Of a DNA stretch of 6,610 nt, positions 4,872 to 6,610 are shown piece after piece. The number at the start of each line of letters is the position of its first letter. Position 1 is the first letter of the stretch. Below the pieces are notes generated by a model. That model was not told where the DNA came from. It saw only the letters and a program-made list of their open reading frames with translations, and did no database searches. The DNA comes from an uncultured Jannaschia sp. (GTDB lineage: Bacteria > Pseudomonadota > Alphaproteobacteria > Rhodobacterales > Rhodobacteraceae): positions 1 through 6,610 of the forward strand of contig CALFSY010000113.1 of NCBI GenBank assembly GCA_937916365.1, read 5' to 3'. A program made the position numbers and the translations under genes.

Positions 4872-6610
4872 GATGCGGTGCGTGCCCGCCCCAAACTAGA
4901 GGGCGGCAAAGCCTTTGCCATGCAAAGCGAATTTAACCCCGCCGGTGACCAACCCACCGCGATTGCCGAACTCGCCTCTGGCATTCGCGCGCATGAGCAA
5001 GACCAAGTGCTGCTGGGTGCCACGGGCACGGGTAAGACATTTACCATGGCCAAGGTGATTGAGGAAACCCAACGCCCTGCCATCATCCTGGCGCCTAACA
5101 AAACGTTGGCGGCGCAGCTCTATGGCGAATTCAAAGGGTTTTTTCCCGGTAATGCCGTCGAATATTTCGTCAGTTATTATGATTATTATCAGCCCGAGGC
5201 CTATGTGCCGCGCTCTGACACCTATATCGAAAAAGAATCGCAGATTAACGAACAAATCGACCGAATGCGCCATTCGGCCACCCGCGCGTTGTTGGAACGC
5301 GACGATGTAATTATTGTGGCCTCGGTTTCGTGCATTTACGGGATTGGGTCGGTGGAAACCTATGGCGCGATGACGCAGGATTTGTTTGCCACGCGCGATT
5401 ATGACCAACGCAAAATCATGGCCGATCTGGTGGCGCAACAATACAAACGCAACGATCAAGCGTTTGGGCGCGGCACCTTTCGCGTGCGCGGCGACAGCCT
5501 TGAAATCTGGCCCGCGCATTTAGAAGACCGTGCCTGGCGGCTCAGCTTTTTTGGGGAAGAACTGGAAACCATCACCGAGTTTGACCCTTTGACGGGTGAA
5601 AAAACGGACACGTTTGAACAGGTGCGTATCTATGCCAATTCGCATTACGTCACGCCCCGCCCCACAATGCAGCAAGCAATCAAAGGGATCAAGGCCGAGC
5701 TGCAACACCGCCTAGACCACCTGATCGGCGAAGGCCGGTTGTTAGAGGCGCAGCGCCTAGAACAACGCACCAATTTCGACCTAGAAATGCTTGAGGCCAC
5801 GGGCGTGTGCAACGGGATCGAAAATTATTCGCGGTATCTAACCGGCCGTGCACCCGGCGAACCCCCGCCTACGTTGTTTGAATACATCCCCGACAATGCC
5901 ATTGTGTTCGCGGACGAAAGCCACGTTTCCGTGCCGCAAATCGGCGGCATGTATCGCGGGGACTATCGCCGCAAATTCACCCTGGCCGAACATGGGTTTC
6001 GCCTGCCGTCCTGCATGGACAATCGCCCCCTAAAATTTGAAGAATGGGATGCCATGCGCCCGCAATCGGTGTTTGTATCCGCCACACCAGCGAATTGGGA
6101 ACTGGACCGAACGGGCGGTGTGTTCACTGAACAGGTGATCCGCCCCACCGGATTGATTGATCCACAAGTTGAAATCCGCCCCGTGGAAACGCAGGTGGAC
6201 GATTTGTTGGACGAAATCCGCACCACGGCGGCGCGCGGCCACCGCGTGTTGGCCACTGTGCTGACCAAACGCATGGCCGAGGATTTGACCGAATACCTAC
6301 ACGAACAGGGCGTGCGCGTGCGGTATATGCACAGCGACATCGACACGATTGAACGGATCGAGATTTTGCGCGATCTGCGCCTAGGCGCGTTTGATGTGCT
6401 GGTGGGCATCAACCTGTTGCGGGAAGGGTTGGATATTCCCGAATGCGGTTTGGTGGCGATTTTGGACGCGGATAAAGAAGGATTTTTGCGATCAGAAACC
6501 TCGCTCATCCAAACCATCGGGCGGGCGGCGCGCAACGCCGAAGGGCGGGTGATTATGTATGCCGATAAGGTGACGGGGTCGATGGATCGCGCGCTGAAAG
6601 AAACCGAACG
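4824..6610 (+). CDS. uvrB: Excinuclease ABC subunit B, 3' end cut by the window
   Basis: UvrB is the damage-verifying helicase-like subunit of UvrABC nucleotide excision repair. It receives lesions from UvrA and recruits UvrC. About 595 residues are visible, and the frame runs open off the window edge. Seen in order are GDQPTAIAEL, Walker A GATGTGKT (65-72), the beta-hairpin region from YYDYYQPEAYVPRSDTYIEK onward, ASVSCIYGIGS, the Walker B-type DESH (364-367), the SATPANWEL segment, YMHSDIDTIER, GINLLREGLDIPE and motif VI IGRAARN (565-571). The C-terminal UVR motif that binds UvrC lies beyond the end. The start is uncertain: ATG 4824 gives the ARPKLEGGKAF leader typical of alphaproteobacterial UvrB. 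In-frame ATGs at 4848 and 4920 are less likely, the last one removing that leader. No clear ribosome binding site is visible. I saw no alphaproteobacterial LexA box (GAAC-N7-GAAC or GTTC-N7-GTTC) upstream. Confidence 0.96.
   Translation, partial: MHNNSPEQMPVTNLSVDAVRARPKLEGGKAFAMQSEFNPAGDQPTAIAELASGIRAHEQDQVLLGATGTGKTFTMAKVIEETQRPAIILAPNKTLAAQLYGEFKGFFPGNAVEYFVSYYDYYQPEAYVPRSDTYIEKESQINEQIDRMRHSATRALLERDDVIIVASVSCIYGIGSVETYGAMTQDLFATRDYDQRKIMADLVAQQYKRNDQAFGRGTFRVRGDSLEIWPAHLEDRAWRLSFFGEELETITEFDPLTGEKTDTFEQVRIYANSHYVTPRPTMQQAIKGIKAELQHRLDHLIGEGRLLEAQRLEQRTNFDLEMLEATGVCNGIENYSRYLTGRAPGEPPPTLFEYIPDNAIVFADESHVSVPQIGGMYRGDYRRKFTLAEHGFRLPSCMDNRPLKFEEWDAMRPQSVFVSATPANWELDRTGGVFTEQVIRPTGLIDPQVEIRPVETQVDDLLDEIRTTAARGHRVLATVLTKRMAEDLTEYLHEQGVRVRYMHSDIDTIERIEILRDLRLGAFDVLVGINLLREGLDIPECGLVAILDADKEGFLRSETSLIQTIGRAARNAEGRVIMYADKVTGSMDRALKETE

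Noticed and set aside
4896..6535. Minus-strand open frames opposite uvrB
   Set aside because: UvrB is unmistakable on the plus strand; the antisense frames show no recognisable motifs.

Overview
The window reads as chromosomal DNA of an alphaproteobacterium, most likely of the Rhodobacterales/roseobacter type. Three features point that way: a stand-alone gene for the NDUFS4-like accessory subunit of respiratory complex I, which is known from alphaproteobacteria and mitochondria; a tightly packed coaBC-dut-moeB run in which the MoeB/ThiF-like protein carries an N-terminal membrane part; and the style of the UvrB N-terminus. No mobile element, CRISPR array, rRNA or tRNA gene was seen. The content is mostly housekeeping, so the interest lies in details rather than in a whole new system.

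Layout. (1) 9-740, plus strand: a crotonase-fold protein that resembles 6-oxocamphor hydrolase more than an ordinary enoyl-CoA hydratase. A compound hairpin follows at 770-814 and is a candidate terminator. (2) 741-948: a noncoding gap holding that hairpin and two alternating CG tracts just upstream of the next gene. (3) 949-3683, plus strand: coaBC, dut and a membrane-anchored MoeB/ThiF/HesA-family E1-like enzyme. Their junctions overlap by 4 bp and then abut with no gap, so they are almost certainly one operon. (4) 3733-4044, minus strand: the NDUFS4-like complex I subunit, convergent with the operon. (5) 4045-4161: a short AT-rich divergent promoter region with a candidate minus-strand promoter and a 7-bp palindrome. 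(6) 4162-4797, plus strand: an unrecognised lipoprotein with a Tat-like signal peptide and codon use unlike its neighbours. (7) 4824-6610, plus strand: uvrB, cut by the window end before its C-terminal UVR domain.

How they fit. CoaBC makes 4'-phosphopantetheine for coenzyme A. Dut removes dUTP and supplies dUMP. The MoeB-like enzyme would adenylate a ubiquitin-like sulfur carrier (MoaD or ThiS type), but no carrier gene lies in the window. NDUFS4 serves the respiratory chain and UvrB serves nucleotide excision repair. These pathways are not linked functionally; the coaBC-dut-moeB link is one of shared expression. The most noteworthy observation is the OCH-like catalytic set in the first gene, followed by the membrane-anchored E1 enzyme and the atypical lipoprotein gene.
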